Both the position numbers and the translations under genes were made by a program. Below, in pieces: positions 1-9,089 of a DNA stretch of 46,732 nt. Below the pieces are notes generated by a model that did no database searches, had not been told where the DNA came from, and saw only the letters and a list, made by a program, of their open reading frames with translations. The DNA comes from Bacteroidia bacterium (GTDB taxonomy: Bacteria; Bacteroidota; Bacteroidia; JAIBAJ01): assembly GCA_019695265.1 (NCBI GenBank), contig JAIBAJ010000016.1, forward strand, positions 1 to 46,732, in the 5' to 3' direction. Numbering within the stretch: the first letter of the stretch is position 1; each line of letters begins with the position of its first letter.

Positions 1-877
1 CAGTTCCAAGTCCGTGGCATTTTGGACAAGCTCCGTAGGGTGAATTAAAAGAAAAGGTATTGGGTTGAGGATCTTCGTAACTAATTCCCGTACTGGGGCA
101 CATCAGGTTACGGCTATATTGTTTAAGCAGGTTAGAATCCAGGTCCATCACCATCAATTCACCTTTTCCTTGTTTTATGGCTGTTTGAACAGATTTATAA
201 ATTCGCTCCCTGTCCGATTCTTTGGCAATTATCCGATCAATCACCACTTCGATATTATGGATTTTATAGCGATCCAATTTGGGTTTGGAGGATACATCCA
301 TAATTTCCCCATCCACTCTGACCTTGGAATAGCCTTGTTTTTGAATTTGTTCGAACAATTCGCGGTAATGCCCTTTTCTACCTTTAACGATGGGAGCAAG
401 AATAGCTGTTTTCTTACCGGCGAAGTTGCGGAGAATAGTATCTACGATTTCCTCGTCGGAATATTTTTGCATCAACTCACCCGTATTAAACGAGTAGGCT
501 TTTGAGGCACGGGCAAATAATAAACGGAGGAAGTCATAAATTTCAGTAACCGTTCCGACGGTGCTTCGCGGGTTGCGGTTGGTAGTTTTTTGCTCGATGG
601 AAATAACCGGACTCAAGCCATTAATTTTGTCCACGTCCGGCCTTTCCATATTGCCCAAAAACTGGCGGGCATAGGCATTAAAACTTTCCATATAGCGTCG
701 TTGTCCTTCTGCATAAATGGTATCAAAAGCCAGGGATGATTTTCCACTTCCGCTAAGTCCGGTGATAACCACCAGTTTATTTCGAGGAATAGAAATATCA
801 ATATTTTTAAGGTTATGTTCTCTGGCCCCGAGTACTTCAATAAATTCTTCTTCGGCTGCTACAAGGGGATTATTCAT
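1..877 (-). CDS. uvrA: UvrA excinuclease ABC subunit A, N-terminal part (cut by window edge)
   Basis: Reading the minus strand from the ATG at 877 gives an open frame to the window edge (about 292 codons, no stop). It begins [20 protein letters not shown] and carries the UvrA Walker A motif GLSGSGKSS near residue 40, followed directly by the characteristic [16 protein letters not shown] segment and later CPKCHGLGT, the start of the first zinc module. UvrA is the DNA-damage-recognition ATPase of nucleotide excision repair, acting with UvrB and UvrC. The frame is intact as far as it can be seen; the remaining two thirds of the protein lie left of the window. A near-consensus -7 box (GATATTTG) sits just upstream of the ATG. 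Confidence 0.95.
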   Translation of the reverse strand, partial: MNNPLVAAEEEFIEVLGAREHNLKNIDISIPRNKLVVITGLSGSGKSSLAFDTIYAEGQRRYMESFNAYARQFLGNMERPDVDKINGLSPVISIEQKTTNRNPRSTVGTVTEIYDFLRLLFARASKAYSFNTGELMQKYSDEEIVDTILRNFAGKKTAILAPIVKGRKGHYRELFEQIQKQGYSKVRVDGEIMDVSSKPKLDRYKIHNIEVVIDRIIAKESDRERIYKSVQTAIKQGKGELMVMDLDSNLLKQYSRNLMCPSTGISYEDPQPNTFSFNSPYGACPKCHGLGT

Positions 878-998
878 ACAGGGCAAATATCGGAAATGGA
901 GAGGTAATTTGACAGAAATTGGAAAAATATTCTCATCATTTTTTCAAACCAAGGATGAACGGCAAGATATTTGCGTGGTGGAGGCTCCAATCAAGAAA

Positions 999-3521
999 AT
1001 GCCAAGGATACAACCTGTACTTTTCTATTTATTTTTAGTTGGAACACTGATATGTTTAGGGCTGATAAGTTCGGAGATGGTTCATGCCCAAAGCATTCAG
1101 TTGGAAGGCCGTGTTTTTTCAATTGAAAAAGGCAAACCAGGATTACCATATGTAGCCATTTCGGTACCCGGAACCAACAATGGAACCTTAAGTGATAGTG
1201 CAGGAAATTTCAGCATCAGGTTAAGCAAGTCTGCCGATAGTTTAAGTTTTTCATGTATTGGATTCAAGCGATTAACTGTTTCGGTAAAAAATACTTCACG
1301 TATGGAAGTAGGTTTAGAGCCAGAAGTTTTCCAACTAAAGGAAATTGCAGTAAAGCCGGGAGAGAATCCGGCATTTGAAATCCTTAGGAAAGTAATAGAA
1401 AATAAGGAAAGAAACAATCCACAAAATATAGCATATTACTCCCTGGATCGATATGAAAAGACCCGGTTTGACTTAAATCATTTTACCGACAAGCTAAAGA
1501 AAAATGCACTGCTTAAACCATTTGATTTTATTTGGAACTATTCCGATACAACAGGAGACAGCATTACCTTTTTACCGGTATTATTTAGCGAAACAGCGAG
1601 TAAAGTTTACCATCGGTCCAATCCTAAAAGCACTAAAATTTACATACAGGCCACCCAAACTAAGGGCTTAAAAGGTCCCAAGATTATGAAATTTGCCCAG
1701 GACATGAACCTGGAAACTGATATCTATTCCAATTTTGTCAGCATTCTTGAAAAGCCCTTTCCTAGCCCGATTAACGATAATTTCAAATTGTATTACAAAT
1801 ATGTTTTGGCAGGCGATACCATTTACACCAAGGACGACTACCCTTGTCGGAAAATATATTTTAAACCCCAAAACCCGGGGGATGTGGCATTTACCGGCAG
1901 CATGTATATTGACACTTTGAGTTGGGCTGTAGTTCAAGTTGATCTGCAATTTTCGATTCAGGCAAATGTGAATTTTGTTCGCAACTACTACGTTCAGCAA
2001 CACTACAGCAAGCCCGATTCATTGCATTGGATGCTAACCAAAAGTGAGTTGTTAGGCGATTTTACGGTGGTAGAAAATTCAAGTGAGCTAACCGGCTTTT
2101 TTGGAAGAAAACTGCTAGTAAACCGCAACATACAACTCAACCAAGCGATGGACGACCATTTTTACAGAAATGCAAGCATACCAATAGAATTAGATTCGGC
2201 TAAAGAAACTACGGAAGAGAAATGGGCAAGCCTTCGACCTTATGGTTTAAGCAACTACGACAAAGGTGTTGTTCAAATGACCGATAGTTTGGCAAGTGAC
2301 AAAAAATTTAAGCGACTAGCCAAGACAACCCTAACTGTTACTAACTCCTGGTTTCCAACTGATTATTTAGAGTTAGGTAATATCTGGACTTTTTATAGTT
2401 ATAACTTATATGAAAAATCCAGATTAAAATTTGGCTTACGTTCGGGAAAAAAGGTAGACAAGCATGTAGATTTTGATGGTTATGCAGCTTATGGATTTGG
2501 TGACAAACAATGGAAATATGGAGGTCATTTTAATTGGAATTTTGGAATTAAGAACGATTTTCACCGTAAACATACCTTAGGCATTTATTACCGGCACGAT
2601 TTAAACCAAAACGGTCGTACCGAAAACATGATACCCTTAGACCATATTCTAACGACCTTAATAAGAACCGATAAATTAAAATTTCGAACATTCAATACCG
2701 ACATGCACCTATTTTACGAAAGGCAATGGTTAGCCGGTATTGCCACCCGGATTACTGCTTTTCATAAGCGTATTCAAAATTACGGCAGTTATCGTTTTTC
2801 GACCGGAATGGATTCGGGGCATTTTGCGATTGTAGAAGAAATCCGGGATGCAGGTTTACAGTTTTCGTTTCGAATAAATTATGGCAAGGCAAATACCGAT
2901 GCGAGGTTTGGAGATGGATACGGAGGAAGAAACATTTCCAAATGGCCATGTTTATCAGGAGAATTTACATGGAGCAAGGCAGGCATATGGGGAAGTGGAT
3001 TTGAGTACAAAAAAATGAGAGCAAGAGTAGAAAACAGAACCAAATTAAACCGATTAGGATATTTGGATTGGATGCTTGAAGGAGGAAAAATTTGGGGAAA
3101 TGCAGCTTGGCCCTTGCTGTTTACACCGGCAGCCAATCAAATGGTACTAGGAGACAAGCTTGCCTTTAATTTAATGAATTATTTAGAATTTGTTTCAGAC
3201 CGCTATATTACCTTCCAAGGAGAATACCATTTAGATGGATTGATTTTAAATTACATTCCCTTGGTGAAGAAATTAAAGTGGAGGGAATTTGTATTTGGGA
3301 AGGCCTATTATGGAGGATTAGATAAGGGCAATGGCAACAATTTGGATTTTCCTTTGTTGTACGCGAGTCAAGCCATAGGTCGCCCGTATTATGAGGTAGG
3401 TTTTGGGTTAGAGAATATATTCAAAATTGCAAGGATTGATTTTGTTTGGAGATTGGATTACAGGGGAAATCCAGGTACGTATGGGTTTATAGTGAAGCCA
3501 TCGTTTTATTTCAGATTTTAG
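999..3521 (+). CDS. DUF5686 / carboxypeptidase-regulatory-like outer-membrane protein
   Basis: 840 residues from the chosen ATG at 999. The open frame extends further upstream, but that part is antisense to uvrA and has no protein character, whereas residue 1 onward gives a signal peptide ending near HAQS (residues 30-33). A CarboxypepD_reg-like beta domain follows (about 35-115; [18 protein letters not shown] then [12 protein letters not shown]), then a long DUF5686 region rich in alternating aromatic strands, ending in FYFRF with the C-terminal aromatic residue typical of outer-membrane barrels. In Bacteroidota this architecture is common and its role is unknown; a surface or outer-membrane structural role is inferred. 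It is divergent from uvrA and appears monocistronic. Confidence 0.85.
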   Translation: MPRIQPVLFYLFLVGTLICLGLISSEMVHAQSIQLEGRVFSIEKGKPGLPYVAISVPGTNNGTLSDSAGNFSIRLSKSADSLSFSCIGFKRLTVSVKNTSRMEVGLEPEVFQLKEIAVKPGENPAFEILRKVIENKERNNPQNIAYYSLDRYEKTRFDLNHFTDKLKKNALLKPFDFIWNYSDTTGDSITFLPVLFSETASKVYHRSNPKSTKIYIQATQTKGLKGPKIMKFAQDMNLETDIYSNFVSILEKPFPSPINDNFKLYYKYVLAGDTIYTKDDYPCRKIYFKPQNPGDVAFTGSMYIDTLSWAVVQVDLQFSIQANVNFVRNYYVQQHYSKPDSLHWMLTKSELLGDFTVVENSSELTGFFGRKLLVNRNIQLNQAMDDHFYRNASIPIELDSAKETTEEKWASLRPYGLSNYDKGVVQMTDSLASDKKFKRLAKTTLTVTNSWFPTDYLELGNIWTFYSYNLYEKSRLKFGLRSGKKVDKHVDFDGYAAYGFGDKQWKYGGHFNWNFGIKNDFHRKHTLGIYYRHDLNQNGRTENMIPLDHILTTLIRTDKLKFRTFNTDMHLFYERQWLAGIATRITAFHKRIQNYGSYRFSTGMDSGHFAIVEEIRDAGLQFSFRINYGKANTDARFGDGYGGRNISKWPCLSGEFTWSKAGIWGSGFEYKKMRARVENRTKLNRLGYLDWMLEGGKIWGNAAWPLLFTPAANQMVLGDKLAFNLMNYLEFVSDRYITFQGEYHLDGLILNYIPLVKKLKWREFVFGKAYYGGLDKGNGNNLDFPLLYASQAIGRPYYEVGFGLENIFKIARIDFVWRLDYRGNPGTYGFIVKPSFYFRF

Positions 3522-3580
3522 GGGTGTTAATAAATTCGAAAAATAAAATAAAAATCATTTGAAATTTTACTATTTTTTAA

Positions 3581-3604
3581 TTATGACGGTTTAAACCGTC
3601 ATAA
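3581..3604. repeat. REP-like perfect palindrome 1 upstream of the transposase
   Basis: A 24-bp perfect palindrome with core GACGGTTTAAACCGTC, flanked by TTAT/ATAA. The identical 16-bp core recurs at 3738-3753, just before the RAYT gene. Such palindromes next to a Y1 transposase are the hallmark of REP/RAYT pairs. Confidence 0.8.
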
Positions 3605-3729
3605 AGAATTATTTTAAAAAATTAACAATTTTAGGCCTTTTGCTTCAATTCTAAAGTTATTTACCCAGCGACCTGTCAGCAATTATTTTCACCAATACAA
3701 ATTAAAAACAACTTAATAACTATTTTTGA

Positions 3730-3762
3730 CAACTTATGACGGTTTAAACCGTCAATAAGTTG
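3730..3762. repeat. REP-like hairpin 2 upstream of the transposase
   Basis: Same GACGGTTTAAACCGTC core as at 3585-3600, with longer arms (CAACTTAT / ATAAGTTG) and one unpaired A in the right arm. It ends 40 bp before the transposase ATG. The two copies are about 150 bp apart in a 281-bp intergenic stretch that otherwise holds only AT-rich DNA. Confidence 0.8.
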
Positions 3763-3802
3763 TTTCCGATATTAAAATATAACTTATTAACTTACCTTAT
3801 TC

Positions 3803-4339
3803 ATGAGTTCATCCTTTTCCAGAATTTGGATCCATGCGATGTGGACCACCAAAAATCAATCTCCACTAATTCAAACATCTTTTCGGCCAAAACTCAATGA
3901 AATTATTGCAATTCAGTTTCAGGAAATGGGCTGTCACCTCGAAGCAATTTCAGCCATGTCTGACCATATTCATTGCTTATTCCTACAGAACAAATCCAAA
4001 AACACAGCCGAAATAATAAAAACAGTCAAAGGCAACTCTTCCCACTTAATTAATTTTGGGAACCTTTTACCTGAGAAATTCTCTTGGCAAAAAGGATATG
4101 CAGCTTTTGCTGTTTCACATACTGAAATAGAATCTTCTATTAAACTTTTCGCAGACCAAGACTTGATTCATTGCAACAGCACTTACAACCAAGAGCTGGA
4201 AAAAATCTTAATCATTAATGGATTAGAAAAAGATTTACAAGATAGCCTTTCCTATAAAGAAAGGTATCGGCTTCGATTCAATACTATCCCAAATTACAAG
4301 AAAGATCATTTTATTTCAAAATCTACCTCAAGAACTTAA
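3803..4339 (+). CDS. REP-associated tyrosine transposase (IS200/IS605-like Y1 family)
   Basis: 178 residues, the usual size for RAYT/TnpA_REP proteins. It shows the HUH motif in SDHIHCLF (about residue 55) and the segment WQKGYAAFAVS (about 95-105) containing the expected catalytic Tyr, both features of Y1 transposases that cut and rejoin single-stranded hairpins. It starts at the ATG after REP-like hairpin 2. No tnpB and no classic insertion-sequence ends are visible, so this looks like a domesticated RAYT rather than a mobile IS. Its last codons overlap, in opposite orientation, the last codons of the convergent T9SS gene (17 bp). The frame is intact. Confidence 0.88.
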   Translation: MSSSFSRIWIHAMWTTKNQSPLIQTSFRPKLNEIIAIQFQEMGCHLEAISAMSDHIHCLFLQNKSKNTAEIIKTVKGNSSHLINFGNLLPEKFSWQKGYAAFAVSHTEIESSIKLFADQDLIHCNSTYNQELEKILIINGLEKDLQDSLSYKERYRLRFNTIPNYKKDHFISKSTSRT

Positions 4340-5645
4340 TCAATTTTGTTTCCCCATTGGTTTGAATCCGAACAAAATAGACCCCTTGGGATAAGTCAGA
4401 TAAATCAACGTCTAATTTATAAGTGCGCTGACCTTCACAGGATCTATTAAAAATCCGTTCACCTAATCCGTTCAAAACTTCCAAATACAAGGCAGATTGA
4501 TTTGTCAACAATGCTTTAACCTCATATCTGCCATCGCCTTGAGGGTAAAAATCCACTTTCATCTGAGTTGGCGTTTGGGCCATTCCTACAGTAACCAGAT
4601 CCAATGCTTGATTAAAGGTATCACTTTTACATAAATTAGTGGCAACCAAACTTACCTGATAGACTCCATTATCCGGGAAAGTATGGGTTGGATTTTCTTC
4701 GATGGAAGTAGTACCATCACCAAAATCCCAAAGAAATCCATCTGCGTGACCACTAGTATTAGTAAAGTTCACTGTATTTCCTCCACCGGACTGAGCAACA
4801 AAACCGGAAAAAATCAAGGCAGTATTACCACAAAAACTAGCTTTTTTTATAAATACCCCGCTATCATAAATTCCATCACTCACATCAGCAATAGCAATTT
4901 TAAAGTGGTAAGTATCTAATGGATTTACTGCGTGATAAAGAGGAATTGGCACAGTAAAACCATCATATTGGAAGAGATTTGCTATTTGTCCGGAATCATT
5001 TGACATAAAATAGGACGAATTAACATTTGGGTTAATCGTATTCACCGAAATAGGATCGGAAGTTCCAGGTACTAAAGCCAAATTATCGGTATTTAATATT
5101 CCGGGGCCTGAAATCCAAAACGCAAACACATCATTAAAACTGGTTCCAACATATTCCGGATATTCTTCAGAACCAAAAACAAACTGAGAAGCATAGATAG
5201 TATCGGCCATTGGTATAAAATCAAAATCCAAAACACAGGCGTCGTAAGTCTGCCCACTTTGTGGAACCAGGGCATTCAATTGAAAATCGCCCGGACCAGA
5301 AATATTATACCCAACATTTTGAGCTGAATTTGGGCCATTGGCCATCACTGCCATTCCTGAAGTCATTAACAAACCATCATTGAAACCTAACAAACCCAAA
5401 CTATCATGATAAATCCCCATGGATTGCAAAAAAGGAGTAGTAATATGAAAATTCAGAATTTCAACACAGCTTCCAAACAAGGTAGCGGCAATAACACTAT
5501 CGGGTCTTGGGCTATTAATATCACTAACAATCGGACCAATACTTTTGGGGAATGGCCCGGAATAACCAATTCTTTTTTGTTGGGCTTGGCTTAATTCAAT
5601 AAACCCTAAAAGCAAAATAAAACCAAATAGTATTACTTTTTTCAT
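4323..5645 (-). CDS. Secreted choice-of-anchor L / PKD protein with T9SS type A sorting domain
   Basis: 440 residues. A signal peptide (MKKVILFGFILLLGFIELSQA) precedes a choice-of-anchor-L-type domain (about 50-270: FGSCVEILNF, DGLLMTSGMA, VFGSEEYPEYVGTSFNDVFAF). A PKD domain follows (about 285-350, with the signature FLWDFGDGT near residue 308), then a C-terminal region of about 80 residues ending GETKLIKFLR, typical of T9SS (Por) sorting domains. It is expected to be exported by T9SS and attached to or released from the cell surface; the ligand is unknown. Divergent from the cyanophycinase gene. Confidence 0.88.
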   Translation of the reverse strand: MKKVILFGFILLLGFIELSQAQQKRIGYSGPFPKSIGPIVSDINSPRPDSVIAATLFGSCVEILNFHITTPFLQSMGIYHDSLGLLGFNDGLLMTSGMAVMANGPNSAQNVGYNISGPGDFQLNALVPQSGQTYDACVLDFDFIPMADTIYASQFVFGSEEYPEYVGTSFNDVFAFWISGPGILNTDNLALVPGTSDPISVNTINPNVNSSYFMSNDSGQIANLFQYDGFTVPIPLYHAVNPLDTYHFKIAIADVSDGIYDSGVFIKKASFCGNTALIFSGFVAQSGGGNTVNFTNTSGHADGFLWDFGDGTTSIEENPTHTFPDNGVYQVSLVATNLCKSDTFNQALDLVTVGMAQTPTQMKVDFYPQGDGRYEVKALLTNQSALYLEVLNGLGERIFNRSCEGQRTYKLDVDLSDLSQGVYFVRIQTNGETKLIKFLR

Positions 5646-5763
5646 TGCATAATTTTTTCAAATATAGGCAAATAAGCTGATTAGGCAAATTCTCTTTTGC
5701 ATCTGCCTATATCTTTGTTAATATTCTTCCGGATAATACTGAATTCATCCAAATGCATTTCCC

Positions 5764-5771
5764 TAACTTTG
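5764..5771 (+). promoter_or_regulatory. Candidate Bacteroidota -7 box (TAACTTTG) before cyanophycinase
   Basis: Matches TAnnTTTG and ends 9 nt before the ATG at 5781, implying a very short or absent leader. No clear -33 TTTG at the usual spacing. A second TATCTTTG lies at 5710-5717. Confidence 0.4.
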
Positions 5772-5780
5772 CACTACATT

Positions 5781-6650
5781 ATGAATATACCCAAAGGAAA
5801 ATTAATCTCCATAGGAGGCAATGAAGACAAAGGTTCTGATCCTGAACGCGGAATTCAAAATCGCAACAATTTGAACTTTTTCGAATTGCAGATTTTACAA
5901 AGGATTAAGGATGAAATGAACAATCCGAATCCACATATTGAAGTGATAACTACTGCTTCTAACATCCCTTTGGAGGTTGGAGAAAACTACCTGGATGCAT
6001 TTGGAAAATTAAATGTTAAAGATGTACAGGTGATGCATATTCGCAATCGGGAAGACACCCAAAATCCGGAGTTCATTGAACGTATTAAAAAAGCGGACGG
6101 AGTACTGTTTACAGGTGGAAACCAGCTTCGATTAAGTATGATTTTTGGTGGTACTGACATTTTAAACATATTACATGAACGTTATTTAAACGAACCTTTT
6201 GTTATTGCCGGAACCAGTGCAGGAGCAATGGCTATGAGTAATACCATGATATACGAAGGCAGTTCTGCCGAAGCCTTACTAAAGGGTCAAGTGAAAATAA
6301 CCACCGGATTGGCCTTCATGAAAGATGTAATCATTGATAGTCACTTTGTAAAAAGAGGTCGATTTGGACGGTTAGCACAAGCTGTTGCAGCCAACCCGCA
6401 GTGTATCGGAATTGGATTGGGCGAGGATACCGGGGTTTTGGTAACTGAAGGAAATAAGCTGGAGGCAATTGGCTCCGGGTTAGTCCTTATTTTTGATGGT
6501 CATTCCATCCGACATACCAACATAGCCGACATTCAGGATGGGAACCCAATCAGTATAGAGAATTTGATTGTGCATGTGATGTGCAAAGGCAATCACTACC
6601 ACCTTAAACAAAGAAAATTCTTCCCGCACTTGAATTCAGTAATGGCTTAG
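5781..6650 (+). CDS. cphB: Cyanophycinase-like peptidase S51
   Basis: 289 residues from the ATG at 5781; the longer upstream frame is AT-rich intergenic sequence. It starts IPKGKLISIGGNEDKG, the cyanophycinase N-terminus, and has GGNQLRL (112-118), the nucleophile elbow GTSAGAMAMS with Ser146, and DSHFVKRGRFGRL with His188, as in the S51 Ser-His-Glu hydrolases that cleave cyanophycin to beta-Asp-Arg dipeptides. No cyanophycin synthetase is in the window, so the substrate could be another isoaspartyl peptide. It heads a tight run with the SanA-like and membrane-protein genes (gaps of 2 and 1 nt). Confidence 0.88.
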   Translation: MNIPKGKLISIGGNEDKGSDPERGIQNRNNLNFFELQILQRIKDEMNNPNPHIEVITTASNIPLEVGENYLDAFGKLNVKDVQVMHIRNREDTQNPEFIERIKKADGVLFTGGNQLRLSMIFGGTDILNILHERYLNEPFVIAGTSAGAMAMSNTMIYEGSSAEALLKGQVKITTGLAFMKDVIIDSHFVKRGRFGRLAQAVAANPQCIGIGLGEDTGVLVTEGNKLEAIGSGLVLIFDGHSIRHTNIADIQDGNPISIENLIVHVMCKGNHYHLKQRKFFPHLNSVMA

Positions 6651-6652
6651 GT

Positions 6653-7294
6653 ATGAAAAAATGGAAAAAAGCAAGTATGCTATTGGTTCTTTTGACCATG
6701 AGTGGAACTGGTCTTGTCTTCTTTTCCAACCGCGTTGTAATCGATTCAACCAAACATTTACATTCCTCTTCAGTTCAGAATATCCCTTCTTTACCAACTT
6801 GTTTGGTTTTAGGAACTTCCCAATTTTTGAAAAATGGGAAACCCAATTTATACTTTTCAAGAAGAATTGATGCTTGTGAGAATTTATGGAAGTCGGGGAA
6901 AGTTAAAAAATTTATTGTAAGTGGAGACAACCGAAAGCATAGCTACAACGAAGCTTTTGATATGCGAATAGCCTTAATTCGCCGTGGAATTCCTGACTCA
7001 TGTATTCATCCGGATTATGCAGGTATTCGAACCCTGGATTCTGTGGTGAGAAGTAAGGAAGTTTTTGGACAGGATTCAATCCTTATAGTTTCACAAGAAT
7101 TTCACAACCAACGAGCTATTTATATCGCTCAGCATAGAGGCATTTATGCATTTGGATATGATGCAGAAGATGTAAATTTGAGATACGGTTTCAAAACAAA
7201 ATTAAGGGAATACTTTGCAAGGGTTAAAGTTTTAGTGGACATCCATATTACCCACAAAAAACCTAGACATTTAGGCCCCCAAATCCACATCTAG
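6653..7294 (+). CDS. ElyC/SanA/YdcF family membrane-anchored protein (DUF218)
   Basis: 213 residues, starting 2 nt after cyanophycinase. One N-terminal membrane segment (about 7-26) precedes a DUF218 domain: CLVLGTSQFLKNG (about 50), YFSRRIDACENLWKSGKVKKFIVSGDN, then ILIVSQEFHNQRAIYIAQHRGI (about 143-165). SanA-type proteins are anchored by one helix with the domain outside the cytoplasm and are linked to envelope permeability and vancomycin exclusion; the chemistry is not settled. Translational coupling with the neighbours is likely. Confidence 0.85.
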   Translation: MKKWKKASMLLVLLTMSGTGLVFFSNRVVIDSTKHLHSSSVQNIPSLPTCLVLGTSQFLKNGKPNLYFSRRIDACENLWKSGKVKKFIVSGDNRKHSYNEAFDMRIALIRRGIPDSCIHPDYAGIRTLDSVVRSKEVFGQDSILIVSQEFHNQRAIYIAQHRGIYAFGYDAEDVNLRYGFKTKLREYFARVKVLVDIHITHKKPRHLGPQIHI

Positions 7295-7295
7295 C

Positions 7296-8786
7296 ATGTT
7301 GGAAGCCATTCTCATCACCCTCCTTCATTTTTCCATATTAAGTTATGTAATTTGGAGGCATCCCTTTTTTCAACTGAGAGGAATTCCAAACCATTGGTCA
7401 TTGATTGGCTTTTGGATCAAAATCTTGGGAGGATCTGCCTTAACTGCCATCTATACCTTTTATTACACCGACCGAAGTACCGCAGACATTTACAAGTATT
7501 TCGATGATGCCAAGATAATTTACCAGTCTGTATATACCAACCCTATCGATTTTTTAAAAATGATGAGTGGAATTGGTAATGATTCAGATTATTTCAACCA
7601 AAATTACTACAACCGAATGAATCATTGGTATAGGCAGTATTCCGCTTACTACAATGATAACCATACTATTATACGCTGGAATGTTCTCATAATGTTTCTT
7701 TCCAAAGGACATTTTATGCCTCACACGTTGTACATGAGTTTCGTATCCACCATTGGGTTAATAGCCACGTATCGAGCTTTTGAAACAATGGAGCCCAATA
7801 AAAATTACTTTATTTTATTATTTATAACCCCGTCTTTGGCCTTTTGGGGTTCCGGGGTATTGAAAGAAGGCTTAGTAATATTCGGAATAGGAGGACTATT
7901 TTGGAGCTTACGTGCATGGTTGAACCAGGGAAGAACGACTTATTTTACCCTAGTTTTTTCTTGTTCGATTTTCATTTTGGCTCTAACCAAATATTACCTG
8001 TTAGCTATTTTACTTCCCGGCGTAATTGCGAGCTTTATGTGTATGCAATTCCGTTGGTTCAAACCTGCATATTCGTTTATAGCTTTATACTTTGTTGCCT
8101 TACTATCTTTCTTTTTTCTCGGAAAAATTAGTCCGGCATTGGATCCGGCAGAAAACCTAGCACACAAACAGAGTGACTTTATAAAACTGGCCAAAGGAGG
8201 AATGTATATTCAAATTTCAGATAATCAAGGCATTGATACCCTTTTCGTTTCATCGCAAGAGTATGGCCGAATTATCCAACAAAAAGGCAAAGTTCAAATT
8301 AAACAGGTTTTCCAGGTTCAACGATACAGCCAAAAAAAGCTTTCTAAACCTTTTAAAAATCCATATTTGAATTCCGATATTCAAGGCAGAGTGCTATTAG
8401 ACAATGGAGTAACGAGGAGCAAAATTGAAATACCGGAATTAAAACCGGATTGGCAAAGCTATTTTAAGGCTATCCCTGATGCTTACTTCAATGTGTTTTT
8501 ACAGCCTATCAGTCCGGGAAAGAACCCGCTATACTGGATGGCTTTTCTCGAAAATATGTTTGTTTTACTATGTATTGGTTATAGTTTATTCAAGTTTCAA
8601 CTATTTAAAGGACTATTTCAATCACCGATACAATTACTTGCCTTATTTTTTGTTTTAGGCAGTTTGTTGCTGATTGGTTTAACTACCCCGGTTATTGGGG
8701 CCTTGGTAAGGTATAAAATCCCGGCTCTTCCCCTACTCTTTGGTTTAACAATTAGGACAAAAGGTTTAGAATGCAAGTTGGAATAA
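7296..8786 (+). CDS. Polytopic membrane protein of unknown function
   Basis: 496 residues, starting 1 nt after the stop of the SanA-like gene. Hydrophobic helices occur at about 1-20, 40-60, 140-165, 170-200, 210-260, 405-430 and 445-480, with a long soluble loop in the middle (about 275-400, KQSDFIKLAKGG onward). The layout loosely recalls O-antigen polymerase or glycan-ligase membrane proteins, but no signature of those families was recognised. Its position behind a SanA-like gene suggests envelope biology. Function unassigned. Confidence 0.75.
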   Translation: MLEAILITLLHFSILSYVIWRHPFFQLRGIPNHWSLIGFWIKILGGSALTAIYTFYYTDRSTADIYKYFDDAKIIYQSVYTNPIDFLKMMSGIGNDSDYFNQNYYNRMNHWYRQYSAYYNDNHTIIRWNVLIMFLSKGHFMPHTLYMSFVSTIGLIATYRAFETMEPNKNYFILLFITPSLAFWGSGVLKEGLVIFGIGGLFWSLRAWLNQGRTTYFTLVFSCSIFILALTKYYLLAILLPGVIASFMCMQFRWFKPAYSFIALYFVALLSFFFLGKISPALDPAENLAHKQSDFIKLAKGGMYIQISDNQGIDTLFVSSQEYGRIIQQKGKVQIKQVFQVQRYSQKKLSKPFKNPYLNSDIQGRVLLDNGVTRSKIEIPELKPDWQSYFKAIPDAYFNVFLQPISPGKNPLYWMAFLENMFVLLCIGYSLFKFQLFKGLFQSPIQLLALFFVLGSLLLIGLTTPVIGALVRYKIPALPLLFGLTIRTKGLECKLE

Positions 8787-8896
8787 GCCGGTTAGTAGTT
8801 GAGGCCTTTTCCTATTTTGAGTTAGCAACCAGGCTTAAACAACCCAATTGCAATTGATACCTGATTTCAATAAATTTGGGGAAAACAAATACTTTT

Positions 8897-9051
8897 GGGG
8901 TTGCACCCCGGGCAACGATTGAGGCAAGTAGCCCACAGGACCCCGACGGCGTTAGCCTAGGGGGACGAGGACTACAGACGAAAGCGTGACCCGAACGCCC
9001 TAACAGAATTTTGGAAGTTGAAGGAAACTTGGGAGGCGGAGGGGGCCCGCC
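8897..9051 (+). repeat. Family A structured intergenic repeat, copy 1
   Basis: Fills most of the 303-bp convergent gap between the membrane-protein gene and carA. It begins GGGGTTGCACC, contains GGGCAACGATTGAGGC, AAGTAGCCCACAG, a hairpin at 8941-8963 (CCCC/GGGG outer, GGC/GCC inner) and CGAGGACTACAG, and ends in a GC-rich palindrome (GGCGG..CCGCC). Nearly the same sequence recurs inverted at 17483-17635. Small ORFs crossing it are not conserved between copies. Confidence 0.85.
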
Positions 9052-9089
9052 AAGTAAAAACAATAATTTAGGAAGAAAATGGCACAGGA

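Noticed and set aside
717-998. N-terminal extension of the DUF5686 protein
   Set aside because: Antisense to uvrA, no family similarity, and the internal Met at 999 gives a clean signal peptide.
3581-4339. Complete IS200/IS605 insertion sequence
   Set aside because: No tnpB, no matching right-end hairpin after the gene, and the gene type is RAYT rather than IS200 TnpA.
8812-9063. 83-codon ORF on the minus strand across family A copy 1
   Set aside because: Pro-rich composition follows from the GC-rich repeat; the other copies do not keep this frame.
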